Shown in pieces: positions 45,856 to 56,583 of a DNA stretch of 64,000 nucleotides. Where the stretch lies: the NCBI GenBank assembly GCA_014529385.2, contig CM043950.1, positions 79,540,343-79,604,342 of the forward strand. The letters are read 5' to 3'. Both the position numbers and the translations under genes were made by a program. The notes beneath the pieces were generated by a model that saw only the letters and a program-made list of their open reading frames with translations, made no database searches and was not told the DNA's origin. This stretch comes from Adiantum capillus-veneris. Taxonomy: Eukaryota > Streptophyta > Polypodiopsida > Polypodiales > Pteridaceae. Within the stretch, counting starts at the first letter, position 1. Every line of letters starts with the position of its first letter.

Positions 45856-47176
45856 CACTAGGTTGGTACTGGGACACTTTTATGTCCTGTTAAGTGACCA
45901 TTTTCCTTGAATTATGTCAAGAGTTTCAAAATGGATTTTGAGGTGCTATCTGTCTAGAAAGTTGTCTCATGAGCTGAAAAAAAATCGAAATTTTTTTGGA
46001 ATATCAATTCCATCTTTAACCTTGTCCTCGCACAACATTTCACAACCTAAACTGTGTGAAAAAACGGGTCCTGTTTTTGGCTTTTTTCAACTTTTTGCAA
46101 CTATACCACTCTAGAATTCATGTTTGTGAGGTCTATAATGCTAGAGAACTATCTTTAGTAGTCCTCAACATGTCCTGATTCTTCTAGGGAGAAATAAATG
46201 TTAAAGTTGTAAGCTATGACCAAATTACAAAAATTGTCAAATCCTATTTTTTAGCCAATTTTAGCTCTTCTATTATTTTTTTGGTGGCTTTCATGATATC
46301 CAAATGTAGTTTTGATTTTCTATGTCGCATATTGTAACATAAAGCTAATATTCCTTGAGTTTTGGAGCACCTAATACCCTATTTTGCATAGTAGACAATG
46401 ATGGTTGATTTTTTCAATTATAGAAGAAAACGAAACATTCTAGTATATCAAGTATAGCTTTTTCAATATTGTTAGTTTCTTGTGACAACTACATGCATTT
46501 TGTAGGTAGTAACCATATCTAGTCATAAGGACCAAATTTGGCTAGATATTGAATAGTTTCTATGGGATTCTACAACTCATAATGTTGAACCCAGTTTTTT
46601 CATGTTTGTTGTATTTAGCACTTCATCTTTGTCCCCAAGATTCCCCTTGGTAAGAGATGTATTATTCTTTTGACATGCTCCATGGCTCCTTATGAACCTG
46701 AAGGACAATAGGGAACTAAGAAAACATCCATATATTATTTGTATTGAGCGTGGCTATAGAAACTTTGATGATAGGTTTGCAGAATGGTAAAAATTCAACT
46801 TTTTTGTACCTATTTCTTTTGGCAAAACAAAAAATAGTGAGTGAGAAGCAATCATATATTCTAATCACCAACCCATTGAAGTTAACTAGGGAATTTATCT
46901 CAAGTCCTACAAAAATCCCTAATCTTATTTTTATGCAACAAAACGTAAGAAATGACTATTTTGATGAAAATGTACTGGTCCATCAACTTTGGAGGCTTGG
47001 TGTGACCAAAAGATGAGAAATTTTACAAGTTTCTTACTTTTTCCATGTGTAGTAGGCCTTGAACTATAACCTCATGAAAGGATTTTACAAAATGAGTGGA
47101 TCTACTATGGGTTTGGAGGTTTTTTCCAAAACCTTGAAAGGACACTTTTATGTCCTGTTAGGTTACCAACCTAGTG
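45856..47176. mobile_element. TTAA-flanked non-autonomous DNA transposon, copy 2
   Basis: Same ends (CACTAGGTTGGTA at 45856; TACCAACCTAGTG ending 47176), same flanking TTAA (45852-45855, 47177-47180) and same interior as 6158-7477, with length 1,321 bp. It lies inside the interior of the 157-bp-LTR element. Differences from copy 1 are scattered substitutions and single-base indels. Both copies are in the same orientation. Confidence 0.92.
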
Positions 47177-47842
47177 TTAACAATGTATTTTTGACAACTT
47201 ATTTTCTTCAAAGTTCCAACCTTACTTCATTGGCAATTTCGTTACTAGTTTGGTCAAAATTATGTTGTGCTCGTCTCATTGGCATCGTCACAACAAGTGT
47301 TATTGATATTGATCTTTCGTCTATTTGGCTTTGATGCAGATGAAATACGTCTCAAGATCATGCTATGGATTGTTAATGATATGAAAATAAGTACGTCCAA
47401 TGCCATGTTTACGGTATGGAAACACGTTCAAATTATGTCGTCAAAGCCTTCTCTTATGGCTAAAAGGATTTCTTCTTGTCTCGTCAAAGCCGTGTGTTAT
47501 GGCTGACATGAAGCCTTTCGACATGGCAAAATGACTAATGTTGTGTTTACATTGAATTTTTGTCGTCTGGTAAAAGATTGATGCTGACGGATTAGCACAA
47601 CTGAAAATCTATTGCCTTGTTTGGCAACTGAACATCTATCGTCTCGTGTGGCTACTGAAACTCCATCTTCTCATCAGCCGCTGAAAATATATTGTCTCGT
47701 CAGCCTTATCGTCTCATCAACCTTATGTTATGGAATGCAGTTTCTCTGCTTACAAGCATACAAATAATCTGAAGGGCCCCATCATATTTTTATATGTCGG
47801 CTTTGTATATATGTGTGCACATGGGATTACATTGATAGTAAG

Positions 47843-47955
47843 TTTGTTTCTATGTCGTCTGCATATGTAATTGCATCATCATTACATTTGTTTCTATGTT
47901 GTCTATATATGTGATTGCATCGTCGTTACATTTGTTTCTATGTCATCTCTAGAAC
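47843..47955. repeat. 44-bp tandem repeat, about 2.5 units
   Basis: TTTGTTTCTATGTCGTCT begins at 47843, and variants begin at 47887 and 47931, each followed by ATATGT.ATTGCATC.TC.TTACA. It lies in the interior of the 157-bp-LTR element near its 3' end. Confidence 0.85.
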
Positions 47956-48506
47956 GGCGTCACGAACCGTCTCTAAGGACAATGTGATGTGGTTATTTCT
48001 AACCTTCACGTCTCGATATGTTTCTTGAGTTGATATTGTTTACAGGATGAAAGTCGCATCAAGAAGTGTGTATAGAGGCTCAAAGATTTTCAAGCTGCTC
48101 AAAGATATTGAAGGTTTTCAAAGATATTCAAGAAATTGCTTCAATTCAACTGTATATATAGTGTTGTAAAAGACCCTTGAAAGGGCACATTGTAAAACAG
48201 GAGTGATGTAGCTCCTTTGAACATTGTAAATGTAAATTTAAAATATTTTAATATAACGGTGGGTATATATAGAGCTGTGGGTTTTTCCCTTGAGCCCCCA
48301 ATGGTTTTTTCATCCACAGTTAGGGACCTTCATTTGAGTGGGGGTGTTGAGCTATATATGGTATCTCTATATATAGCACCCTAGTCCCCTCTATATAAAT
48401 GCACCTCATGTGATCAATATATACACTTTGGGGCTTGCAGATTGTGGATTCGTCTCTCTCTCTTCTCATCTACCTACACGCTCTCTCCCTCCGTTTCAAC
48501 ACACCT

Positions 48507-50227
48507 GGTGTAAGGAAAGTACAAGAAGATGTTAGAGGGCAAAGGAGTGACCCAGGACCACGCAGATCTAACAGAGTCAGAAATCCAGTTCAGAAATTGA
48601 CTTATGATGGGTATCTAGCGCATCACCAAGCCTACATGGCTAAGGTGATACAGGATGTGGAGCCCACATGTTTTGAGGATGCAGTTGGAAATGTGCATTG
48701 GGATGATGCAATGAATGAAGAGATGGCTGCATTGGAAGCAAACGACACATGCGAGTTGGTGCCATTGCCAAGTGGCAAGAAAAATATTGGCTGTAAATGG
48801 GTGTATAAAACCAAGCATAAGGCTGATGGTAACATTGAGCGTCACAAGGCAAGGTTGGTCGCAAAGGGTTATGCACAGACGTATGGCATAGACTATGAGG
48901 AGACCTTTGCTCCAGTGGCAAAGATGACAACTGTGAGAGATGTCATAGCAGTGGTTGCATCTAGAGGATGGATTATGCATCAAATGGATGTAAAGAATGC
49001 CTTCTTGAATGGTGAGTTGCAAGAGGAAGTGTATATGGATCAGCCACCTGGTTATGTCGATCCAGGTTACCCTGATTATGTATGCAGGCTTCTCAAATCT
49101 TTGTATGGTTTGAAGGAGGGCTCTAGAGCATGGTATGACAGGATTGCCAAGTATCTTGTCAGTATTGGGTTTAGGAGAGCTCATGATGATCATTCACTCT
49201 ATGTACGTGAGAGTGATGTGGGGATTGTGGTCATTACCATATATGTAGATGACATTATTATTGTGGGTGACGATGCTATGGAGATTGACCATGTGAAGGG
49301 TCTTCTCAAACAGGAGTTTGAAATGAAATATTTGGGCGAGTCGCGCTACTTTCTTGGCATTGAGGTGATCAGGACTCTAGAGGGTGTATGGATTCACAAA
49401 GACAGTATTCTTTGGACATGTTGTCAAAGTATGGTATGGCTGATTGTAAGCCAATTTCTATTCCCTTGGATGTGAATGCAAAGCTGAGTTCAGAGAAGGG
49501 TGATGTTGTTGAGGATGTCAAGATGTACAGGAAGATTGTGGGTAGTCTAATCTACTTGACTATCACGAGGCCAGACTTGAGCTACACAGTAGGCTTGGAG
49601 AGTCAGTTCATGCATCTTTTGAGGAAGCCACATTTGGATGGAGTACGACGCACACTTCGGTATGTGCAAGGGACTCTTGACTACGCATTGTTCTATAAAG
49701 AAGATGCGCCATTAGCATTGTATGGGGATACAGATGCAGATTGGGCAGGTAGAATTTTTGATAGGAGATCTACGAATGGCTTCATGTTCGCTTTTGGGAG
49801 TGCTACTGTTACTTGGAGAAGCAAAAAGAATCCTACGGTTGATTTATCAAGCACACAGACCGAGTACAGAGGTGCAGTAGTTGCGGCGTGCTAGGTAGCT
49901 TGGCTACGCACATTACTTGAGGACTTGGGAGTGTAGGTGGACCAGCAGATTGTCATCCATTGTGACAACCTCAGTAGCATGCAGTTGGCTAGAAACCGAG
50001 TGTTCCATGCCAGGACCAAGCACAAAGAGGTCCATTACCACTACGTTCGAGAGCGAGTGTTGGCGGGCGACATCGACTTGGTCTACGTCAGCACAGAGGA
50101 GCAGATAGCGGATATCTTTACCAAGGCCCTCGGAGCTGAGAAGCTTCGAAGTTTCCAGACTATGCTTGGACTCTGTGACATGCATAGCTCGAGGGGGAGT
50201 GTTGAGATGTCGAGGTCTACATCTTGA
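48507..50227 (+). pseudogene. Copia reverse transcriptase and RNase H
   Basis: Resumes the copia polyprotein directly after TSD CACCT. RT (RVT_2 type) shows CKWVYKTKHKADG, RHKARLVAKGYAQ, DVKNAFLNGEL, SLYGLK and the catalytic YVDDI (49242-49256). A frame shift near 49400 moves it to the frame with GSLIYLTITRPDL and RNase H (YGDTDADWAG, SSTQTEYRGAV, HCDNLSSMQLARN, KHKEVHYHYVRE, IADIFTKAL). TAGs at 49892-49894 and 49934-49936 interrupt RNase H. The frame ends at 50225-50227 inside the 3' LTR, which is common in copia elements. Confidence 0.92.
50189..50199 (+). other. Copia polypurine tract
   Basis: TCGAGGGGGAG directly precedes the 3' LTR start TGTTGAG. Confidence 0.88.
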
Positions 50228-50520
50228 GCTGGCATCCACTACGGGTCTTGGCCGCTTACAGCATTTACTCACTGGCGCGTTAGGTGACCGACACGGAGGA
50301 TCTCTGCAAGTGATTCTATAGCTAGACTACACTTATAGTGCCAGCCTAGTACGCTTTGCGCGAGTTCACACTTAGTGACCCCGTGTACATATGTGCTACT
50401 TTTCAGTTTTAGCACTTAGTCATTTTGTACTCTCTTTTCTGTGAGAAGTAGAAGAAGCTTTCCATCTCTTTGTGCTTTGTTCTTGTCTTGTGTAGCTCTA
50501 TTGCATCCTCATTCTTTACA
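50200..50520 (+). repeat. Copia 3' LTR
   Basis: 321 bp, same ends as the 5' LTR, followed by TSD GATTT. Substitutions relative to the 5' LTR are spread along the length, including clusters near 50358 and 50380. Confidence 0.95.
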
Positions 50521-50525
50521 GATTT

Positions 50526-51343
50526 TGGTTTGAAGGTCCATCACTTGTCCAACCTTTCCTTCATGTATGGAGATAATCAAGGGTGCAATGCTTCTCTAAG
50601 CTAGGCACATAAAAGAGTTGCAAGGTCCACTACATATACAATCTATGATGGGTTGTAGCATGGGAGGTTTCATTTTAAGGTTGACCACTTCCAGCTCCGC
50701 TTGTCCAACCTCAAATCCATTGAAGCATGGAGAAGAAAGGTCTACCAACTCTCCAAAATAGGCAAGAAAATCCCATGAATTGTTAATATATGCTATGCTG
50801 TGGAGTTTTGTTTGAAGGTCCACTCCTTATCCAAGCTAGAATCCATTGAAGCATGGAAATAAGTAAGATATATATCTAGTCCAAGATAGGATCCATTAAA
50901 ACATAGAGAGAAGCAAGGTCCACCACTTGTCCAAGCTTTGCATGGGTAATTCATATAAGGACCACTACGTTTACACCTATACTACGCTCTATCATGGATG
51001 GTTTCATATCTCACCAATTTTCCAACCTATTTAATATGTTGTATTATGGGGGTTTGGTTTCAAGGTACTTCACTTGTCTAAGGTGGGTTCCATTGAAGCA
51101 TGGAGAGAAACAATGTCTACCACTTGTCCAAAATATGGTCCTTTGAAACATAAAGCAAGCTAGGTCCACCACTTGCCCAAGCTAATGTTTCTCTCCATTG
51201 AAGCATGGAGAGAAGCAAGGTCTACCACCTGTCCAAAATATGCTCCATTGAAACATAAAAGCAAGGTCCACCACTTGTCCAAGCTAATGTAACAAATGGG
51301 TGTTGGTTACAAGGTGTACCACACTTGTCTAAACTAGTCTCCA
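50526..51343 (-). repeat. Satellite-like array, reverse orientation (right of copia element)
   Basis: Continuation of the array interrupted at 41035, with GGTCCACCACTTGTCCAAGC (about 50921), CTACCACTTGTCC and CATTGAAGCATGGAGAGAAG sentences. It ends at about 51343, where a gypsy LTR begins. Confidence 0.85.
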
Positions 51344-51348
51344 TGCAA

Positions 51349-51519
51349 TGTCAGGAAAAGGGTCCTGTACCCTAAGAACTAGGATAGTCATAAACTACGA
51401 CCAAGGGTTAGGCTAGGCAGTGTGGGCAGGGGATCCGTCTAAGGCAAGGGGCTAGGAGACCGCCTATATAAAGGGAGGTTGGGAGGAGGATCTCAAGACT
51501 AGTTTCCCTAGTTCTTACA
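51349..51519 (+). mobile_element. 5' LTR of a short-LTR gypsy element (171 bp)
   Basis: The sequence begins TGTCAGGAAAAGGG and ends AGTTCTTACA, followed one base later by a PBS. A TATA box (CTATATAAAGG) is at about 51463. No 3' partner is present because the element is truncated at 54197. Confidence 0.85.
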
Positions 51520-51520
51520 A

Positions 51521-51532
51521 TGGTATCAGAGC
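51521..51532 (+). other. PBS of the short-LTR gypsy element
   Basis: TGGTATCAGAGC is an exact match to the usual initiator tRNA-Met primer complement. Confidence 0.92.
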
Positions 51533-52457
51533 TTAGGAGTCTCTCTTACACTCTCTCTCTAGGCGTAGTCACTTTTAGCTCCTAAAAATAGGATCTTTAG
51601 GTGAGAACAGTGGCTTTAGTGGTGTTTTTTTCATTTTTAGCAAAGCACTGGCTGAATCAGGCAGTCTTTCCCATTTTGGAAACCACTGTGTGGTGCACGG
51701 AATCGGGAGCTCTTGGGCTTGAGAGAATCGCCCTGGGGAAGAAGGGGGGAGCCCATGTTTTCATGGCAAAACTCTGCTAGGTACCCCAAGCCATCCACAC
51801 TCATCTCCTTGCTCCTGTTACTGCCTCGCGCTGCCTGTGTGTTTTGTTTCTTCAAAAATCCGCCAAGTTCATATTGCAAGGCCATTTGGCCATTGGCTTT
51901 GAGCCTCGGCCATTTTAGGCGGCCTTTCCCATAGGCAAGGCAGCACTACGGGTGCGGGACAAGCAACATGCACTCGGCTTTTCATCGAGTCTCAAGACGG
52001 ACGGCTACACTGAGTTATTGCAGAAGAATTCCAAAACCTGCATATTTTTCTGATTGCGACAAATTCAAGTGGCGTTCAAGCAACATCATAGCCAAGCTTT
52101 CAATAATTAAGCTTCTTTTCAACGGTGACCCTTCAACCAAGTACACTGCACGCGTTCAATCATCTTTTTGACCAGGGGCAATTGTGCAAAGTTCATCTTT
52201 TACACCGTAAGTGCAAATTCTTCTTTTTTGGACGGTCAAGTGCTACGACGTGCAAAGGGGAGTTAGCTATACTTAGCAAGTGCTATCAAAATTAGGTTTT
52301 TTTTTTGGGTACTTCTTTCGCCGCACGGTGTAGCCATGGATTCGGATATCAACATGACATTCGATTTTGAGTAAAGTACTCCCGATCCTGCCAATGAAGG
52401 CCAAATCCTCTCAAGGAGAGTACCCACGATGCTACGGCAGGAGAAGATACTTATGAA
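51533..52457. other. Leader of the short-LTR gypsy element
   Basis: About 0.9 kb between PBS and gag. A possible gag start (ATGGATTCGGATATC, 52336) is followed after 12 codons by TAA, and the main gag frame becomes readable only from about 52440. Otherwise no feature was recognised. Confidence 0.5.
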
Positions 52458-53534
52458 TTGCTTGATATTCAAGAATTTCGTGCACTTCGGACATGCATGA
52501 CAGTCATGGATGAAAATTTTAAGGCTTTAAATGAAAATGTTACTGAACTTTCCACATTAGTCATTCAATTAATGCAACAGCAGACTAAGAATCATGTTGA
52601 CACGCACATGCATCCTGCTGCCACGCACATGCATCAGCACATTGGAACACAAGGGCAAGGCCCAATTAATGAAACACTTCATACTCTCACTGCTGCCAAA
52701 GAGGTAGATGATTTTTTAAAGAATTTTAAACCACCAGTTTTCAAGGGCGAAGACCGGGACCACAATAAGGATGCAGTGAACATCTTTCTCAGTAAATGGG
52801 ATGGAATTCACGCCTAATGGCGTACTCCGGATGAAGTAAGAGCTCTGCAAACGAGCTTAACTCTGGAAGGCAAGGCCTACAAATGGTGGATGTCTCTCAA
52901 GGAGAAGAACATCATACCACAGAGTTGGGTAGCCTTTGAATCAATGTTTAGCAAGGAATTTTTGCCTACAAATGAGACCGATCGGAATTGGACCGCTTGG
53001 GACACGTGTTCCATGCGCCAATATCCATCACTCCTTGAATACATCTCTCACTATAGAGACATCATCCTCAAGTTGGAAGGCTTGGATACCTTTCAACAAG
53101 TACGAGGGTTCATACAAGGTCTGACTCTAGAACTTAAGAAATATATCAAGTCCCAGGACCCTAAAACACTTGAGGAAGCCATAGTGAAAGCACATATTCA
53201 TGATGACCCTGATGATAAGAAAACACATAATAGTAACATGGCTGCTGGTTTACATAGTAATACACGCACTCAGTACGGGCACAATAAACAAAAATTTATA
53301 GTTTCTAATTCAGATGCATCTAAAAAACCCAAGGGGTCCAGGGGTCCTCTCTCTCCTGAGGATTTTGATAAAGCCAAGAAAGAAAAGCTATGTTTTCAAT
53401 GCTTAGGAAGAGGCCATGGAAAAAAGGATTGTCCTAAGGGGAAATTTGTTGCGCTCAGGGGGAGGAGAAAGTGGTGCACACGGTGCAACTACTGCCTCTT
53501 GAGTCTTCTTCAAAATTCTCTACAGTGGAAGTAG
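52440..53534 (+). pseudogene. Gypsy gag with zinc knuckle
   Basis: A continuous frame interrupted by TAA at 52815-52817 carries the retrotrans_gag core (FKPPVFKGEDRDHNKDAVN, WWMSLKEKN, SWVAFESMFSKEFLP, about 52725-52970). It ends with a CX2CX4HX4C zinc knuckle (CFQCLGRGHGKKDC, about 53393-53434). A histidine/methionine-rich stretch (HVDTHMHPAATHMHQHIG) near 52593-52640 is unusual. The frame is lost after the knuckle. Confidence 0.88.
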
Positions 53535-53995
53535 CACACACTGAGGTGGTGCATGAATGCTGTCTCACAGCTTCCACGTGGCAACAAACCTTTGGACCAC
53601 ATGAGTTAGTACGTAGGTATGGATATTTGCAAGGGCATAAGGTGCGCATCTTGATAGATAATGGTGCTACGTACAATTTCATCAATCATGTATGGTGAAG
53701 AATCTCAAACTCCGAGTACCCACCGCTACAAGGTAGCAATGATGAATGGACATGATAGTGAAGTATGGGATACTCATTGCCGAGCTGTTCCATTGGAAGT
53801 TCAAGGGTACTCTACTTGTTTGGATTTTCAAGTTATGAACATGGAAAGGGCTGATGTGGTTCTTGGTAGAGAGTGGTTGCATAGCCTAGGAGCATCGCTG
53901 AAGCGTAGCTATGAGCACAACAATTTTATGTTTGATTCCCATGGCACACATGTGTTGTTGTTCGGAGAAAAGGATATAACTTCATCACCACCACG
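53471..53995 (+). pseudogene. Gypsy protease, frame-broken
   Basis: In one frame VRILIDNGATYNFINH (about 53640-53690) is the protease active site, with Asn in place of the usual Ser or Thr after Asp. In the next frame MNMERADVVLGREWLHSLG (about 53835-53890) is the C-terminal signature. A frame shift near 53690 separates them. The protein then jumps straight to the middle of RT. Confidence 0.85.
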
Positions 53996-53998
53996 TAT

Positions 53999-54197
53999 TT
54001 GGGAAAATTTGTCATTGTGTTCCTTGATGACATTCTAGTTTATAGTGCGTCTGAAGAAGAGCACTTACAACATCTCAGGCATGTGTTTGAGTTGTTACGC
54101 GAAAATAAGTTATATGCGAAGGAATCTAAATGTGATTTTCTCAAGGAGGAAAATCATTATTTAGGGCATGTTATTTCAGCTAATGGCCTATACATGG
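53999..54197 (+). pseudogene. Gypsy RT fragment (palm core only)
   Basis: FVIVFLDDILVYSASEEEHL is the catalytic palm motif of RT and is followed by LRENKLYAKESKCDF. The N-terminal half of RT, including the first catalytic Asp, is missing, and the join with protease at about 53995 is abrupt: an internal deletion. The right end is cut by an LTR at 54198. Confidence 0.9.
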
Positions 54198-54441
54198 TGT
54201 TGGGGTATAAAGCCCAATGTGGTCGCCCAGGTAAGTGGGCGGGCCACCAGGTATGTACACATAATCTTTTGTACACCAGGTAAGTGGGCGGGCCACCAGG
54301 TATGTACACATAATCTTTTGTAAAAACCTAATAAGAACTCACTATGCTCTACACATTACAGTAGAGCGAGTTCACCATATCGGCGTGCTCTTCTTCTCTC
54401 ACACTCTCTCGCGTCGCACTTCCGCTCGTACTCCTTCAACA
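54198..54441 (+). mobile_element. 5' LTR of a further short-LTR retrotransposon (244 bp)
   Basis: TGTTGGGGTATAAAGCCC begins directly after the broken RT frame, and the unit ends CTTCAACA, followed two bases later by a PBS. It contains a 49-bp tandem duplication (GGTAAGTGGGCGGGCCACC at 54230 and 54279). No 3' LTR copy was found in the window. The interior (54456-55320) has no recognised frame, so it is either a non-autonomous element or truncated. Confidence 0.82.
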
Positions 54442-54443
54442 AC

Positions 54444-54455
54444 TGGTATCAGAGC
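54444..54455 (+). other. PBS of the 54.2-kb LTR element
   Basis: TGGTATCAGAGC, exact initiator tRNA-Met type, two bases after the LTR end. Confidence 0.92.
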
Positions 54456-55321
54456 TCACATCGAGGCTCGGGGCAGCATTTGCAGGTAGCCAGAGTCACC
54501 TGCTCAGATTGGAGTGAGATTCGATAGGCGAAGACACGGCCCCAATTCTCAAAATTTTATTCTGAGGTCATCTCGGCCACCGTTCGGCTTCGACAAAGTT
54601 CTGCGCAGGCCATTTTCGACTACGTGGTCTCGACGGGTGCAGATCCGACTCTGCAAATTTGGGGTTTCGGCCTACGACTGCAAGTGCTGAGGATGTCGGC
54701 ACTCCCAGAGTGCTGATTTGTGGCTGTCTACACATCGAAGGATGGCTCACAGTTCTTGGAGGCGTGTCACATACGACAAGGGCGCATCTACACACAGATT
54801 GTAGGCGACATCCACTAGTTCATCAGGTAGATTGTGTTGCTGCTTGATATTCCAGATTTCATCCTGACATTGCAGGTACTTCCACATGGGATGTATTGTT
54901 AGAGATGATGTATGTCTGTTCAGGGTCTGCTGGCTGTGAGTCACGCAGCAAACAATCGCCGCATAGGTTACAACATACAGTGGGAAATTTGTGGATGTAT
55001 GACTTTGTGGGAAGTCAATGTATTGTCAGATTTACTACAGCCTTTGTTGAGGGTCGAGTGAGGTTTTATTGAGCTGGGGGATTCTCGAATGTTGAGATCC
55101 TTTCGGTGATACACGTCTTGGAGCGATCCCTCGAGCACCCTTAGATAGGCAGCTAGGATGTGTTGACTATGAGTTAGACAGTTGGGATTGCATCTTTGCT
55201 TTACTGCCGTTGAGGCATTGTCGTAGTCTATGCTTACAGGACAGTGACTGATAGTACAGGTGGAGGACAGGTTTACCCACAGCTTACAGTGTTAGAGAGA
55301 CAATGGTTTTTTGAGCTGTTG
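54456..55321. other. Interior of the 54.2-kb LTR element, no coding recognised
   Basis: About 0.87 kb without a frame longer than about 75 codons and without retroviral motifs. A purine run, GAGCTGGGGGATT (about 55070), is PPT-like, but the sequence after it does not match the 5' LTR. Confidence 0.45.
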
Positions 55322-56583
55322 ATCCGAGCCTATCACATTTTTTTTTTACTACATTTTGTTGGTTTTCCTTGCTTCTAGAGGTTTACAATAAAAGAAAGAG
55401 TGAGAAAAACCTCTTGGAAAAATTCAAAAAATGATTTGATGGGAACTTTTTCCTTGACTAGTTCACCGGAGGTGGAAGGTAGAGGGAGAACCTAGTGGTA
55501 AAGGGAAGGGAAAATATGTAAATGTGAAAAGAAAAGATATGATGTGGTTGTGGAGCCATGCACCCATGATTCAAGGGTCATGAGTGGCTCATATCATCAT
55601 GGCTTTGGAGCCATATGATGATTCAAACAGATGGAACCCAGGTGGAAGACTTGGTAAAGGAAGGAAAGAGACACATGATTTTGCTGGATTTTTTAAAAAT
55701 ATTTCCACTCCGATCCAAGGAAATTTGTCTTCATCAAAGTTGTAGCTGATGAGCTGGAAATTTTGTATAATTTTTGCATCTACGGTCTAGGAGATATGGC
55801 CAAAATGGCGGACGCCAGTCTTTTCAACTGTGGTGGAGACCACCCCCTCTACCTTTACGCACACACCCTTCCTTTTCCACATTGAGCCCTTCTCTAAAAA
55901 TCATCCATTAGTCTTCTCACCCTCCCCTCCTTCCTCCTCTCTCTCAACCTCAAAAAACCATCACAAATTCCTCTTCTAATCACCTCTCAAATCATGCTTA
56001 ATCTTGTTGTAATTCATAAGTTCTCATTCAACCGCTTTCTATTATTACTAGATATGCATTGATTTTATGTAGATTCTTTACATTTTAAACTAAGGAAGCT
56101 CTTGGACTCAAGCTATGGAGGAAGGAGTGAAGACAACACAAGTGATGATGGAGCCAATTAGTTGCAAATTGGTCAACAAATCACTTGGAAGGAGCTTCTT
56201 CATTGGTTGAATGTCCCTAATCAAGCTTTATTTGTACAAATTGCACTTGGATCTTAATCTCACTCCTAATCACTCTCTTTCCTATATAAAGAGGCCCCCC
56301 CCTTTGTAATTTCAAGTCTCCCTCAGCCCCATTGAGTCTTTGTATCACTCATCATGAGCCCATAAAGCTCATTCATTCACTCTATTCTTGCACATTATAG
56401 AGTGCAAATTGTTTTATGCTAGTAACCTCCCCTCCTCTTACTTATGTTAATTAAGAGAGATCTTTTATGTGTGTTTGTGAGTGCTTGATGTGATTTTGGC
56501 TAATTCTTGAGTTGTTATTTAGTAATCTACATGCTATTTGTGTTGGGAGTGCTTGAAGTTATCCATTCCTTGTACACACACTA
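55322..56583 (+). repeat. LTR-like direct repeat, copy 1
   Basis: Similar over its whole length to 59043-60305, starting at ATCCGAGCCTATCACA and ending at CTTGTACACACACTAA. It has a TATA box (TATATAAAGAGG, 56284) and an LTR-like layout shared with the 5' region of the Tat-like element at the right. Unlike copy 2 it lacks the CT microsatellite and the downstream gag, because segment X is joined at 56584. Confidence 0.88.

Larger units (their letters stand above)
44276..48501 (+). mobile_element. Non-coding LTR retrotransposon with 157-bp LTRs (TRIM/LARD-like)
   Basis: Identical-length LTRs at 44276-44432 and 48345-48501 (TGTTGAGCTATATATGG...CGTTTCAACA) differ at about 7 of 157 positions. The target duplication CACCT is at 44271-44275 and 48502-48506. 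A PBS (TGGTATCAGAG, 44433-44443) and a polypurine tract (GAGTGGGGG, 48336-48344) are in place. The interior is 3.9 kb, of which 1.32 kb is the later TTAA-flanked DNA element. No gag or pol frame was recognised in the remaining 2.6 kb, so it must use proteins in trans. It shares the TGTTGAG start and a similar PPT with its copia host, which suggests mobilisation by copia machinery. Confidence 0.95.
41040..50520 (+). mobile_element. Complete Ty1/copia element, nested by a second retrotransposon
   Basis: Two 321-bp LTRs (41040-41360, 50200-50520) both begin TGTTGAGATGTCGAG and end ATTCTTTACA. The same 5-bp target duplication GATTT flanks them (41035-41039, 50521-50525). By eye the LTRs differ at about 22 positions (near 7%). 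Domain order is gag, protease, integrase, RT, RNase H, the copia order. The coding part is split by a 4.2-kb insertion at 44276-48501 and by several stops and frame shifts, so the element is dead. It inserted into the reverse-oriented satellite-like array. Confidence 0.96.

Noticed and set aside
55060-55100. GAGCTGGGGGATT followed by TGTTGAGATCC as a 3' PPT/LTR of the 54.2-kb element
   Set aside because: The following sequence does not match the 5' LTR starting TGTTGGGGTATAAAG.
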